A stretch of DNA of 64,000 nucleotides, from contig DATFKA010000094.1 of NCBI GenBank assembly GCA_035268885.1, positions 1-64,000 of the forward strand, given 5' to 3'. The translations under genes and the position numbers were made by a program. Shown piece after piece: positions 23,919 to 32,703 of this stretch. Every line of letters starts with the position of its first letter. The stretch's first letter is position 1. Source of the stretch: DATFKA01 sp035268885 (lineage in GTDB: Bacteria > Bacteroidota > Bacteroidia > Chitinophagales > Saprospiraceae). The notes beneath the pieces were generated by a model. That model worked only from the letters and a program-made list of their open reading frames with translations, had not been told where the DNA came from and searched no databases.

Positions 23919-24848
23919 CTAATCCGGCACATTTGACGGATTAAGCAGATCGTAGAACTGGTTCAGTTTAGGTAGGATAATGATGCGTGTACGGCGATTG
24001 GTAGATCTACCCTCCGCGGTATCATTACTGGCCAGGGCATTGTATTGACCGCGGCCGGCTGCAATCAGGCGATTGGGGTCTATGTCGTGGCGATATTGCA
24101 ATGCACGCACTACCGAAGTGGCTCGTTTTACACTCAGGTCCCAGTTGTCGGTGATACAATCGTTATTGATGGGGACATTATCCGTGTAACCTTCTACCAT
24201 CACTTCGAACTCGGGTCTGGATTGTATAATCTTTGCAATTTTGCCCAATACTTCGTTCGCCCGGGAGGTCAGATTGTAGCTACCACTTTGGTACAGCATC
24301 TTATCAGACAGGTTGATGAATACGACGGTTTTATCCACTCTGACATCGACATCTTCGTCGGCAATTCCGTCTCTGAGGACACTTTTCAGATTAACGGCAA
24401 GTGCCAGGTTAATCGAATCGGCCTTGCTTTTGGCTGCCTGTAGCAATTGAATATATTCATCCTTTTGCTCCAGTTGAGAAAGGGTCTCTTTGATATTGTC
24501 GTTGGCAGATTGGGACAGTACCGTTAGATCACCTACCGTTGAGGCCTGTTGGTCTCTTTGTCGGCGTAAATCATCCAGCTGATTTCTCAGATCCAGGATT
24601 AATTCTTCCCGTAGGCTGAGGGTGGTTTGTAGGTTATTGGTTTCTCCGCGCATCGCCACTTTGTCCCGTTCACAGGCATTCAGTTGGTTGGCCAGGGCAC
24701 TGGCTCTCTGTGCGGCCTCGTCGGCGTCGCGATTGGCTTTCTGTAATTCATCCTGTAAGCTCAGGTATTCTTTCTTGGTGACACAAGAACTCAGGGAGAG
24801 CCCCATAACCAGGAAAAAAAGTAATAATTTTGGAAACGTGTTTGTCAT
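23919..24848 (-). CDS. OmpA/MotB-domain lipoprotein with coiled coil
   Basis: A 309-residue outer-membrane lipoprotein. The signal MTNTFPKLLLFFLVMGLSLS ends with SC, giving Cys22 as the likely lipidated residue. Residues ~25-150 are heptad-rich helix (LQDELQKANRDADEAAQRAS and onward). The C-terminal ~120 residues are an OmpA peptidoglycan-binding domain: VEGYTDNVPINND, NWDLSVKRATSVVRAL and the closing AEGRSTNRRTRIIILP, including the Asp and Arg that bind diaminopimelate. The role is to tether outer membrane to cell wall. It is monocistronic, with two repeat elements in its upstream region. Confidence 0.9.
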   Translation of the reverse strand: MTNTFPKLLLFFLVMGLSLSSCVTKKEYLSLQDELQKANRDADEAAQRASALANQLNACERDKVAMRGETNNLQTTLSLREELILDLRNQLDDLRRQRDQQASTVGDLTVLSQSANDNIKETLSQLEQKDEYIQLLQAAKSKADSINLALAVNLKSVLRDGIADEDVDVRVDKTVVFINLSDKMLYQSGSYNLTSRANEVLGKIAKIIQSRPEFEVMVEGYTDNVPINNDCITDNWDLSVKRATSVVRALQYRHDIDPNRLIAAGRGQYNALASNDTAEGRSTNRRTRIIILPKLNQFYDLLNPSNVPD

Positions 24849-24898
24849 AATCTAGAATTAATTTAAAGGTTATTGCTAATTATAATTTTGCGATTATC

Positions 24899-24950
24899 TA
24901 CTTAATGCGGAGGGAATCCTCCACGTTAAGTAGTTTTCAAAATACACATT
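24899..24950 (-). repeat. Dispersed hairpin-tipped intergenic repeat, copy C
   Basis: On the minus strand it reads AATGTGTATTTTGAAAACTA, then CTTAACGTGGAGGATTCCCT, then CCGCATTAAGTA. The ATGTGTATTTTGAAA word and the GGATTCCCTCCGCA word match copy B (14185-14253), though the CCTCAGATTTTTG arm is missing. A hairpin GGAGG-GAAT-CCTCC forms the tip, and TACTTAA...TTAAGTA forms the base. It directly abuts the element at 24953. Confidence 0.55.
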
Positions 24951-24952
24951 TA

Positions 24953-25031
24953 GAAGTTGTCTATGTTTTTTGCCTCAATTAGCCCTGAAATTCTGTTTTC
25001 TCGCCTTCAGCAGGAAACTCTAGATAACTTC
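24953..25031. repeat. Short inverted-repeat element (MITE-like), copy 2
   Basis: A 79-bp element with ends GAAGTTGTCTATGTTTTTTG and (reverse complement of the right end) GAAGTTATCTAGAGTTTCCT. It is flanked by TTA on both sides (24950-24952 and 25032-25034), a clean 3-bp target duplication. Its reverse complement matches the first ~75 bases of the 58105-58272 element, including CTGCTGAAGGCGAGAAAACA and AATTGAGGCAAAAAA. It is non-coding and sits between the OmpA-like and aminotransferase genes. Confidence 0.7.
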
Positions 25032-25071
25032 TTACTGATGTTGCACAGTACGGATCAATGTATAATCAAAA

Positions 25072-26367
25072 TCACCCCCGGGCGATTTCTTTAAGAGCCT
25101 TCACGAGGACGTCGAGATCGCGGGTGGTGGTGTATACGTTGGGGGTGATGCGTACGCCACTGATATTTTCCCAAACGATACTGGTCGTATGAATCTTGTA
25201 ATTCCGGAAAAGTAGACTGGATACTTCGCCCGGTTTTTTTCCTTTCACGCTCACCAATCCGATCGCTCCGCCAAAGTCGGGATGTAGAGAGGTGTGAAAA
25301 TGTATACCCTCAATACCCATCACTTGTTCGGCCCAATAATTTTTTAAATAGTGAAGGCGCCTGGCTTTTCGTTCGCTACCGATCATATGGTGAAACTCTA
25401 CGGCCTGGCCAATAGCTTGCTCGATGGGGAAAGCTCTGGTCCCCAGATGTTCAAACTTACGTATATTATCCGAATCGGGTTCAGGTGCGGCCAATAAAGG
25501 ATATATTTTTTTGATTTTATCTTTTTTAACGTAGAGCATTCCCGATCCGATGGGTGCGCAAAGCCACTTATGCAGGCTGGTGCCAAAATAATCGCAATCC
25601 AGTTCCGGAATGGTGTAGGGGATGTGGGCAAAACTGTGTGCCGCATCCAGTACGACCTCAATCCCACGTGCGTGGGCGGCGTCGGCAATGGCGCGCGCCG
25701 GGAGTATTTGCCCGATCCAATTAATGAGGTGGGTGACGTGTACAATTTTGGTTTTTTCGGTAAAGGCATCGGTGAAACCCTGCACAATAGCCGCTTCATC
25801 TTCCATGGGGAAATCGAAGGAAATCCATTTGAGTACAATACCGTCGCGTTTTTCGCGCTGTTTCCAGGCATTGATCATATTGGGATAGTCCTGTTTGGTT
25901 AGGACTACTTCGTCGCCTGCTTCTAGCGGCAGGCCGAAAATAACGGTCTCCAGGGCTTCGGAAGAATTGCGGTTGATAGCAACTTCTTCAGGACTACAGC
26001 CGGCCAGTTCGGCTAATTTTCTGCGGACGGGTTCTCTACCCTGATCCAGGATGCGCCACATATAGTAGGAGGGGGCTTCGTTGGTGAGCTTATTGTAGCG
26101 GTCGACGGCATCCTGTACTACTTTAGGCGCCGGGCAGACGCCGCCGTTATTAAGGTTGATAATATTGGGAGAGACGGTATAGGCTTGTTTGATTTGATAC
26201 CAAAAAGTTTCGTCCCGTATACTCTCTTCGAGGGGAATCTGCTGGATGACTTCTAGTTTCTCTAAAAGGGATTTTCCCTGTGCAGTAGTAAAAAAAGTAG
26301 GAATACTACCCAGGCCGGCCAGGGCGCTGGCTTTCTTAATAAAGGTTCTACGACTATTAGTGGGCAT
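25072..26367 (-). CDS. Exported class V aminotransferase-fold PLP enzyme
   Basis: A 431-residue PLP enzyme with a twin-arginine signal (RRTFIKKASALAGLGS), implying folding with its cofactor before export by the Tat system. The core has NLNNGGVCPAPKVVQDAV, VLDAAHSFAHIP and the Schiff-base Lys in GTSLHKWLCAPIGSGML (about residue 267), which places it near isopenicillin-N epimerase (CefD)-like and cysteine desulfurase-like members. The substrate is unknown. A small membrane-anchored protein gene lies 29 bases upstream on the same strand, so the two may be co-transcribed. Confidence 0.87.
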   Translation of the reverse strand: MPTNSRRTFIKKASALAGLGSIPTFFTTAQGKSLLEKLEVIQQIPLEESIRDETFWYQIKQAYTVSPNIINLNNGGVCPAPKVVQDAVDRYNKLTNEAPSYYMWRILDQGREPVRRKLAELAGCSPEEVAINRNSSEALETVIFGLPLEAGDEVVLTKQDYPNMINAWKQREKRDGIVLKWISFDFPMEDEAAIVQGFTDAFTEKTKIVHVTHLINWIGQILPARAIADAAHARGIEVVLDAAHSFAHIPYTIPELDCDYFGTSLHKWLCAPIGSGMLYVKKDKIKKIYPLLAAPEPDSDNIRKFEHLGTRAFPIEQAIGQAVEFHHMIGSERKARRLHYLKNYWAEQVMGIEGIHFHTSLHPDFGGAIGLVSVKGKKPGEVSSLLFRNYKIHTTSIVWENISGVRITPNVYTTTRDLDVLVKALKEIARG

Positions 26368-26396
26368 TTTTTAAGCCTTAAGATAAGGATTTAGGC

Positions 26397-26933
26397 TTAC
26401 TTCAATAAAACCCCGGCTTCTTTTTTTATGGCGAGCAACGCTTTATCCACGGCCGTACCTCCGCGTTGTTCCAGAATACGGAATAAGGCCTGGGTCAGTT
26501 CCTGGGCGCTGGCTTGCGATTCAATCGATTCCATAGCAATCGAAATGGTGTTGACGGAATCGTCGCGGGCGATTTGGATGATTTCCCACAACTGGGCCGA
26601 TACGTAGACCTGCTGGGTAATGTTGTGTTCGTATTCCTGTTGGATGGCCAGGAGCATTTGCAGGCGGAGTTGTCGGGCCGACATTCCTTCTTCTTTCACC
26701 CGAAAGAGTAGCGTCGGTACCGAGATACGTTCGCAGAAAAGAGATAAACGCTCGTAGGCCTGTAGTTTTAGGGGGAGGGTGTTTTCGTTTCGTTTCTTTT
26801 CGATATCCAGCGCCTTAAGTTGGTATTCTTTATTGAGGTAGCCTTGCATCAGGTATTTTACCGTAAGGAAAACCACTAAAGCGGGTACGGTAATTTTAAT
26901 AATTTCTAGAAGGGTAGCTAACCAAACGGGCAT
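26397..26933 (-). CDS. Membrane-anchored helical protein of unknown function
   Basis: A 178-residue protein with one N-terminal membrane helix (LLEIIKITVPALVVFLTVKY) followed by an almost wholly helical body (LPLKLQAYERLSLFCERISV and later stretches). It resembles small proteins common in Bacteroidota that have no known function. No catalytic motif is visible. It precedes the aminotransferase gene by 29 bases. Confidence 0.75.
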   Translation of the reverse strand: MPVWLATLLEIIKITVPALVVFLTVKYLMQGYLNKEYQLKALDIEKKRNENTLPLKLQAYERLSLFCERISVPTLLFRVKEEGMSARQLRLQMLLAIQQEYEHNITQQVYVSAQLWEIIQIARDDSVNTISIAMESIESQASAQELTQALFRILEQRGGTAVDKALLAIKKEAGVLLK

Positions 26934-27004
26934 AATATTGGTTTTGGTTGGAATTAAAATTGAAAGACAAAACTAAAAAATACACTTAACTGTTGTGCTA
27001 AGAA

Positions 27005-27394
27005 ATGGAGAATGTTTTAAATTTGGAAAAAAACGACAGTAAGATGAGTAATATAAGCACTGACATTTTGCCTGTACAGATTACAGAAACGGCAACAGCC
27101 CAATTGAAAAATATTAAAACGAGTCAAAATATTCCGGATGACCACGGTCTGCGCATCGGGGTAAAAGGAGGAGGTTGTGCCGGCTTTTCCTATATTTTAG
27201 GTTTTGATAAACCAAAAGAAAACGACCAGGTATTCGAGCACGAAGGACTACGGGTCTTTATGGAAAAATCACACGGTATTTATTTACTGGGTATGGAAAT
27301 CGATTGGGTGGAAGGTTTGAATAATCGTGGGTTTTCATTTAATAACCCCAACGCTTCTGATACCTGTGGCTGTGGTACTTCTTTTTCGGCTTAG
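27005..27394 (+). CDS. IscA/HesB-type iron-sulfur assembly protein
   Basis: A 129-residue A-type carrier. After a variable N-terminus (start at ATG 27005, or internal ATG 27044) comes the family core ITETATAQLKNI, LRIGVKGGGCAGFSYILGF, and the C-terminal DTCGCGTSF, supplying the three conserved Cys that bind Fe or a [2Fe-2S]/[4Fe-4S] cluster. It would pass clusters to apo-proteins. It stands alone, ending in a strong terminator, and is not part of a suf or isc operon in this window. Confidence 0.92.
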   Translation: MENVLNLEKNDSKMSNISTDILPVQITETATAQLKNIKTSQNIPDDHGLRIGVKGGGCAGFSYILGFDKPKENDQVFEHEGLRVFMEKSHGIYLLGMEIDWVEGLNNRGFSFNNPNASDTCGCGTSFSA

Positions 27395-27411
27395 CGCAAA
27401 AAAAATAGCTC

Positions 27412-27455
27412 AAAAGCGCTCAATTGTGACTCCGCAATTGAGCGCTTTTTATTTT
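27412..27455 (+). terminator. Strong intrinsic terminator after the IscA-like gene
   Basis: AAAAGCGCTCAATTG (27412-27426) and its exact inverse (27435-27449) form a 15-bp stem with an 8-base loop, followed by TATTTTG. The A-run on the left also allows termination from the other side. Confidence 0.9.
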
Positions 27456-27599
27456 GCTTAAGGTCTGGTTACTTACCATTTTAACCAGGCTTTGTCTGGT
27501 AAGTGCCCATTTTTTTGGAGCGATGAATGGAATATTTGCAGGATTACCTTAAATTGTTGCCTTAATTTAGACTTCATTTTTTCATAAATCGAATTTTAC

Positions 27600-29957
27600 A
27601 TGCAAATTTCTACATTGTACCGTAAACATATCCTAAATGGATTCTTGTCAGTGGCTCTGCTGGCTTTGTTATTTCCCCTTCAGGCCCAACAGTCCCACAC
27701 GATTACCGTGAATAGCCCGGCTAATGTTACGGGGGAATACCAGGCTGAGATCGCTGGCTTTGGTCCCTCCCTTTGCGAAGTGGATAGCATCATGGGTGAA
27801 TTAATTCTTGTTGATAATGGAGAGGGCTCAACCACAGCTTGTGATACGATAGTGACTGACCTTTCCGGGAAAATTGCCCTGATTGATCGTGGCGGATGTG
27901 ATTTTAGTACGAAGGTATATAATGCGCAGCAGCGTGGCGCGATCGCCGTGCTGGTAGCTGACGCTCAGTCTAGTACCGATTACATTAGTATGGCAGCGGG
28001 TATCAACGCGGATTTGGTGACCATTCCTGCTTTCTTTATCCTTAAAGTCGATGGAGATCTGATTCGTTCGGGTTTGCCGGAGGGCGTAAACCTGGAAATT
28101 GGGCGTAACGATCCAGTAGATGATTTCGAGGGAGAGATTGTCTACGAAGAAGATTTTAGCGGTGGCCTCAACGACTGGGTAGCTACGGTAGAAAGTTGTA
28201 GTGGTGCCAGTACCGAAGGGGTAGAGCTGTGGCGCTGGAAAGGGAATAATCTGGTAGAAGGCCCCTGTATTGGTGACGGTTTTGCCCCGGGCTTCCCAAC
28301 TCAGTGTAATGGCTTCATGGCATTTGAATCGGACCTGGCAGACAGTGGTGGTGCCGGTTGTGGTGGTGCCGCAGTTGGTACGGGCCCTTGTCCGTCTCCA
28401 CACGTTGGGGTTTTGACTTCGCCACAGATTGATTTATCTACTTCGGCGGCCGCTGGATATAGTGTACGCTTTAAGCAGCTTACGCTAACCTTTTTTAGCC
28501 AGTATTTCTTGAGCTGGTCGTACGATGGCGGTGCCACCTGGGATAGCACGGCGGTTAACACGGATATACCCGTTAACGAATTTAATGCACCAGAAGATGA
28601 TATTATAAGCGTGCCACTACCCGGTTCTATTGATGCCAGTAGTGTGATCGTTCGCTTTCGGTTTGAGGCCGACTACTATTTCTGGGCCATTGATGAAGTA
28701 CAAATCATCGCTCAGGAAGCAAATAATCTGCAAGTGAATGATAATTTCTACGCGATTTCCCCCAATCTGCTGACGCCCGTTTCTCAAGTGGAGCCTTTTG
28801 CTCTTTTAGCAGACATTGAAAACGTGGGCTCCGAAGCGCAGGATATGGTAAACCTGAACTTTACCATGGTTGATACGAACTTCCAGGTAGTGTATACAGC
28901 TGATCTGCCTTACGGTACAGTTCCGGCCAATACCCTGGTAGAGAATATACCATTTGATGATCAATATACGCCAACGGAAGTTGGGGAGTACCTGGGAATC
29001 TACGATATCTCCGGTTCTTTAGGTGATGTGGATTCCAGTAACAACATCCAAGTGTTTTCTATGGCGGTTACCGAGGAGCAGTTCTCTAAAGAAATTGGGG
29101 CTACGCGTGCCATCGCCCCGGCTCAGTCCGAATGGGATGAAGGCGAATTGCACTCCTGGGCCTACGGTAACTACTTCTACGTACCCAATGGGGATGGCTT
29201 CTTTATGAAGGATGTTAGTTTTGCTCTGGGAGATCCGGCTAATGAAGCTGGAAGATCCTTCCTGATTACTTTATACGAATGGACAGAAGATACCAATAAC
29301 GATGGCAATATGGATCCGGGAGAACGAATTTCAGAAGCCTTCGCCTTTTACGTGGTAACGGGTCAGGAAGCTCCGGGAGAAACGATTACTATTCCTTTTC
29401 CCGGCGAAGGGGAAGATCCGGTAGCGCTGAAGAATGATACGGAGTACGTTCTTATGCTGGAATATTTTGCCAGCAATAGTACAGATGATCTGACCCTTGC
29501 GGCGTCCGAAGACCGTGATTACGGTGCACAGGTCTTTGCCAGTCAGCTGAACGGTGAAGCCCGCTACGCCGGTATGTTGGCGATTAACGGCGACTTGACT
29601 TCAGAGGCTTATTCTTCTCTGGGTTTTGGCCGTGATATTGTACCCGTGGTGCGGATGAGTATTACCGGTACACCAACCAATACCGAAGATCTGGCAAGCC
29701 TGGATAATGAATTTGCGGTTTATCCCAATCCGGCGAAAGACCTGGTAAATTTGCAACTGGCCCTACAGCAACAGGCGGATAACGCCGTGGTACGCCTGAT
29801 GGATTTGGCAGGAAGAACGCTCCTACAGCGCGATTACCAAAATGTGCAAAAGGAGTTCCTTTCCTTTAACGTCAGTGAATTACCCGGAGGTACTTACTTT
29901 ATCCAGGTAACTACGGCCGATGGTACGGGAACTAAAAAGTTTGTAGTCAGCAAATAA
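27600..29957 (+). CDS. Secreted PA-domain protein with T9SS sorting domain
   Basis: A 785-residue exported protein. Signal peptide residues 1-29 (FLSVALLALLFPLQAQ); residues ~30-165 are a protease-associated (PA) domain with GKIALIDRGGCDFSTKVYNA and GAIAVLVADAQSS. The middle has a jelly-roll-like region (EDFSGGLNDWVATVESCSGA and SYDGGATWDSTAV) and an Ig-like part. The last ~75 residues (FAVYPNPAKDLVNLQLAL to the end) are the type A sorting domain of T9SS. No zinc-protease motif (HExxH) appears, so it is not itself an M36-type protease; it may bind surface or extracellular material. Standalone gene with its own terminator. Confidence 0.85.
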   Translation: MQISTLYRKHILNGFLSVALLALLFPLQAQQSHTITVNSPANVTGEYQAEIAGFGPSLCEVDSIMGELILVDNGEGSTTACDTIVTDLSGKIALIDRGGCDFSTKVYNAQQRGAIAVLVADAQSSTDYISMAAGINADLVTIPAFFILKVDGDLIRSGLPEGVNLEIGRNDPVDDFEGEIVYEEDFSGGLNDWVATVESCSGASTEGVELWRWKGNNLVEGPCIGDGFAPGFPTQCNGFMAFESDLADSGGAGCGGAAVGTGPCPSPHVGVLTSPQIDLSTSAAAGYSVRFKQLTLTFFSQYFLSWSYDGGATWDSTAVNTDIPVNEFNAPEDDIISVPLPGSIDASSVIVRFRFEADYYFWAIDEVQIIAQEANNLQVNDNFYAISPNLLTPVSQVEPFALLADIENVGSEAQDMVNLNFTMVDTNFQVVYTADLPYGTVPANTLVENIPFDDQYTPTEVGEYLGIYDISGSLGDVDSSNNIQVFSMAVTEEQFSKEIGATRAIAPAQSEWDEGELHSWAYGNYFYVPNGDGFFMKDVSFALGDPANEAGRSFLITLYEWTEDTNNDGNMDPGERISEAFAFYVVTGQEAPGETITIPFPGEGEDPVALKNDTEYVLMLEYFASNSTDDLTLAASEDRDYGAQVFASQLNGEARYAGMLAINGDLTSEAYSSLGFGRDIVPVVRMSITGTPTNTEDLASLDNEFAVYPNPAKDLVNLQLALQQQADNAVVRLMDLAGRTLLQRDYQNVQKEFLSFNVSELPGGTYFIQVTTADGTGTKKFVVSK

Positions 29958-29990
29958 ATAATTTCTGAAGTTTTAATAACTTCTCTATCT

Positions 29991-30029
29991 TAAATGGGGT
30001 GTTGCAGATGCGGCATCCCATTTATTTTA
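29991..30029 (+). terminator. Terminator after the PA-domain gene
   Basis: TAAATGGGGTGTTGC (29991-30005) pairs with GCGGCATCCCATTTA (30010-30024) apart from wobble pairs, with a 4-base loop and TTTTAA downstream. Confidence 0.75.
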
Positions 30030-30089
30030 ACGGAAGTGCTATTGCACTAATTCCTGAGCCACTAGCAACTTCAACAGAAAAAAGCATTC

Positions 30090-31079
30090 ATGTCAAACCG
30101 TAGAAAATTCCTCAAACATTCGATACTGGGAGGCGTCACTGCCCCTTTTGCTCTTTGGTCCTGCGAGTCCGTAGAAGATTCCTCCACCAAAGTATTAAAA
30201 ACAGATCAGCAGGTGTCACTCCCGGTCAGTATTGCCACCTGGAATAACGTAGGGGCCTGTAATGCCGCCTGGGACGTACTAAAAGCCAATGGGAATGCCC
30301 TGGATGCGGTGGAGGCCGGCGTAAAAATCCCGGAAGCGGATCCAAATGATCGCTCCGTTGGCTATGGTGGACGTCCCGATCGCGAAGGCAAAGTGACCCT
30401 GGACGCCTGTATCATGGATAAAACGGGTGATTGTGGATCGGTCGTTTTTCTGGAAGATTTCATGCATCCTATTTCGGTAGCCAGGAAGGTGATGGAAGAG
30501 ACTCCTCACGTTATTCTGGCTGGTGAAGGAGCACATCAGTTTGCCCTGGAGCAGGGCTTTGAGCCCCAAAACCTTCTCATTGAAGAATCCAAAAAAGAAT
30601 GGGAGGAATGGCTAGAAAGCTCTCAATACCAGCCGGTGATTAATATTGAGAATCACGATACGATTGGCATGGTTACGCTTGATGCCCAGGGCGACATTGC
30701 CGGAGCCTGTACCACTTCCGGAGCCGCTTATAAAATGCGGGGTAGAGTAGGGGATTCGCCCATTATCGGTGCGGGAATGTTTGTTGATAATGAAGTCGGA
30801 GGTGCGGCGGCTACCGGTTTGGGAGAAGCCGTATTGAAGAGCCTGGGCAGCTTCCTGATTGTAGAATTGATGCGTCAGGGAATGAGTCCGCAAGCGGCCT
30901 GTGAAGAAGCAGTGATGCGCATCGTGCGCAAACAACCCGAACATACGGAATTACAGGTCGGCTATCTGGCCGTCGACAAGCAGGGTAACTACGGCGGATA
31001 CAGCATACAGCCCGGTTTTGTTTATTACGTGCAGAGCGCGGACGAAGGGTTTCTGGTCAAGGCACCGTCGTATTTATAA
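30090..31079 (+). CDS. Exported N4-glycosylasparaginase / isoaspartyl peptidase family protein
   Basis: A 329-residue Ntn-hydrolase of the family that includes glycosylasparaginase, which cleaves the sugar from Asn-linked glycopeptides. The mature enzyme splits itself before a Thr nucleophile, seen here as HD-TIGMVTLDAQG (Thr at residue 191). Glycine-rich stretches (YGGRPDREGKVTLDACIMD, VGDSPIIGAGMFVDNEVGG) fit the substrate pocket. A twin-arginine-like N-terminus (NRRKFLKHSILGGVTAPFAL followed by WSC) suggests export and possible lipidation. Monocistronic. Confidence 0.85.
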   Translation: MSNRRKFLKHSILGGVTAPFALWSCESVEDSSTKVLKTDQQVSLPVSIATWNNVGACNAAWDVLKANGNALDAVEAGVKIPEADPNDRSVGYGGRPDREGKVTLDACIMDKTGDCGSVVFLEDFMHPISVARKVMEETPHVILAGEGAHQFALEQGFEPQNLLIEESKKEWEEWLESSQYQPVINIENHDTIGMVTLDAQGDIAGACTTSGAAYKMRGRVGDSPIIGAGMFVDNEVGGAAATGLGEAVLKSLGSFLIVELMRQGMSPQAACEEAVMRIVRKQPEHTELQVGYLAVDKQGNYGGYSIQPGFVYYVQSADEGFLVKAPSYL

Positions 31080-31082
31080 AAA

Positions 31083-31115
31083 AGACTTCCCAGGTCTATC
31101 TGACCTCGGAAGTCT
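31083..31115 (-). terminator. Terminator for the minus-strand acyltransferase gene
   Basis: AGACTTCC-c-AGGT and ACCT-c-GGAAGTCT form a 12-bp stem with one mismatch. On the minus strand the hairpin is followed by a run of six T, so it terminates the gene at 31166-32488. Confidence 0.65.
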
Positions 31116-31146
31116 GGGTTGAAGATTAAATTTTTCAGGATGAGCC

Positions 31147-31166
31147 AGACTTGCGAAGTCTTTTCT
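31147..31166 (+). terminator. Small terminator-like hairpin for the asparaginase-type gene
   Basis: AGACTT-GCG-AAGTCT followed by TTTTC on the plus strand. It reaches the end of the convergent gene. Together with the neighbouring hairpin it makes a two-sided terminator region. Confidence 0.5.
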
Positions 31167-32488
31167 TATACCTTAATATAAATTTTCTTACGGTACAGCA
31201 CCCAACAGAAGGCCAGCACCACGGCTACATTTAAAAGGGCAAAACCCAGCGAAGCATTTTTTGGCGTAAGCCAGGAGGTGAATAGCCCATCGTATAGCCA
31301 GCCCTTTAATGAGATACGGTCACCGGCAGCATTGGTCCAGCTAATGGTGTACAACAAAGTCGCCAGGACGCCCGAAAGAATATAGGCAAACAGGGCGTTC
31401 ATACCATACACCCGGAAGGGTTTGATCCAGCCATCGTACTTTTTAGCATCGACTAGCCAATAGACCGTACCCAGCATGAGCAATGCGACTCCGCTGGTGA
31501 ATAAGACAAAGGAGCTGGACCATATCTTTTTGTTGAAAGGGAAGTGCATGTTCCAGATGAAGCCCAGTACCAGCACCAGTGCACCGACGGCCATCAGGCC
31601 ACTTATTTTTTGGTAAATATCTTTATCCGTTCTTCTCAGCCAGATACCACACAGCATCCCGCTAATGCCGTTGACAATGGAGGGAATGGTACTGAGTAGT
31701 CCTTCGGGATCCCAGGTCTTGGCCTGGCTGTAAAGGTGGTCACTCGTGAAAATCACACGGTCTAACCAGGCGCCAAGGTTGGTTTCCGCCTCTAAGTTAG
31801 GCGCTATACCACCGGGGACGGGGACCAGAAACATCAGTCCCCAGTAAAGTAGTAGTAATCCGGCTCCGATCCAGACTTGCTGTCGGGCCGTAGTGTATAA
31901 AAACAAAAACGCACAGGCACCATAAACCAGGGCAATTCGCTGGAGTACTCCGGGAATGCGCAGGGTGCTCAGGTCGTAATGCTGGAAACCAATAATGGCC
32001 ATCAGAAGCGCAGTGATGCCCGCGCTGATGAAGAGTAAGCGCCGTCGCTTGGCATTGCGCGGCGAACTAAACTGCTTTTGATCCAGATAGGCGCGGGTAA
32101 AGACCAGGGCCGCAGTCAGGCTGAGCAAAATATAATGGGCTACGACGATACCACCCGGTGTCGAATCATCCATGCCAAAATCCGGAAATGCCGCCAGGAA
32201 AAGGCCCAAACCAAAAATGATGAAGGTCCGGCTGATAATTTTACGACTGATTTGGCCATAGGGCACCTCTTGTTCTTTGCGTCTTCCCAGAGCAATCGCA
32301 ATGGCAACCCCGACGATAAATAGAAAGAAAGGGAAGATCCAATCGGTCGGTGTGACTCCGTGCCAATCGGCATGTAGCAAGGGGGGGTAAACATTAGTCC
32401 AACTCCCGGGGTTATTAACGAGGATCATGCCTGCAATAGTGAGGCCCCGAAAGACATCTAGTGCCAGAATGCGATTTGTTTTTTGCAT
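31166..32488 (-). CDS. HGSNAT-like membrane acyltransferase (DUF5009)
   Basis: A 440-residue membrane protein with about ten helices. The N-terminus LALDVFRGLTIAGMILVNNP, then WHGVTPTDWIFPFFLFIVGV and the loop GRRKEQEVPYGQ, are typical of the bacterial relatives of heparan-alpha-glucosaminide N-acetyltransferase (NagX/YeiB-like, DUF5009). These enzymes are thought to acetylate amino sugars across the membrane using acetyl-CoA. The gene stands alone with a terminator after it, and is divergent from the transglutaminase cluster. Confidence 0.85.
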   Translation of the reverse strand: MQKTNRILALDVFRGLTIAGMILVNNPGSWTNVYPPLLHADWHGVTPTDWIFPFFLFIVGVAIAIALGRRKEQEVPYGQISRKIISRTFIIFGLGLFLAAFPDFGMDDSTPGGIVVAHYILLSLTAALVFTRAYLDQKQFSSPRNAKRRRLLFISAGITALLMAIIGFQHYDLSTLRIPGVLQRIALVYGACAFLFLYTTARQQVWIGAGLLLLYWGLMFLVPVPGGIAPNLEAETNLGAWLDRVIFTSDHLYSQAKTWDPEGLLSTIPSIVNGISGMLCGIWLRRTDKDIYQKISGLMAVGALVLVLGFIWNMHFPFNKKIWSSSFVLFTSGVALLMLGTVYWLVDAKKYDGWIKPFRVYGMNALFAYILSGVLATLLYTISWTNAAGDRISLKGWLYDGLFTSWLTPKNASLGFALLNVAVVLAFCWVLYRKKIYIKV

Positions 32489-32682
32489 GTGCTACTTGTT
32501 TTAGTTTGGTATAACGCTATTTGCTGAAAGAATAATTAGTACACCGTGTATTAGAAATTTGGGGCTTAAACCCGGATCAATTCTTCATAAGGATTTAAAA
32601 GTATAAAATATCCTAAAGTTTTCTTATGTTATCTAGGCATTATTGCAAAAGGGATATTCAATGGATTCCCCACTACTAAAAC

Positions 32683-32690
32683 TACTTTTG
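32683..32690 (+). promoter_or_regulatory. -7 box (TACTTTTG) before the transglutaminase cluster
   Basis: TACTTTTG matches TAnnTTTG and lies 13 bases before the ATG at 32704, implying a leader of about 7 bases for the message of the first three genes. No exact TTTG stands at the expected -33 position. The rest of the 215-base gap shows nothing else. Confidence 0.5.
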
Positions 32691-32703
32691 GAAATTTACA
32701 CAT

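Noticed and set aside
27828..28403. Minus-strand frame opposite the PA-domain gene
   Set aside because: Composition is that of an antisense shadow and no motif or signal is present.
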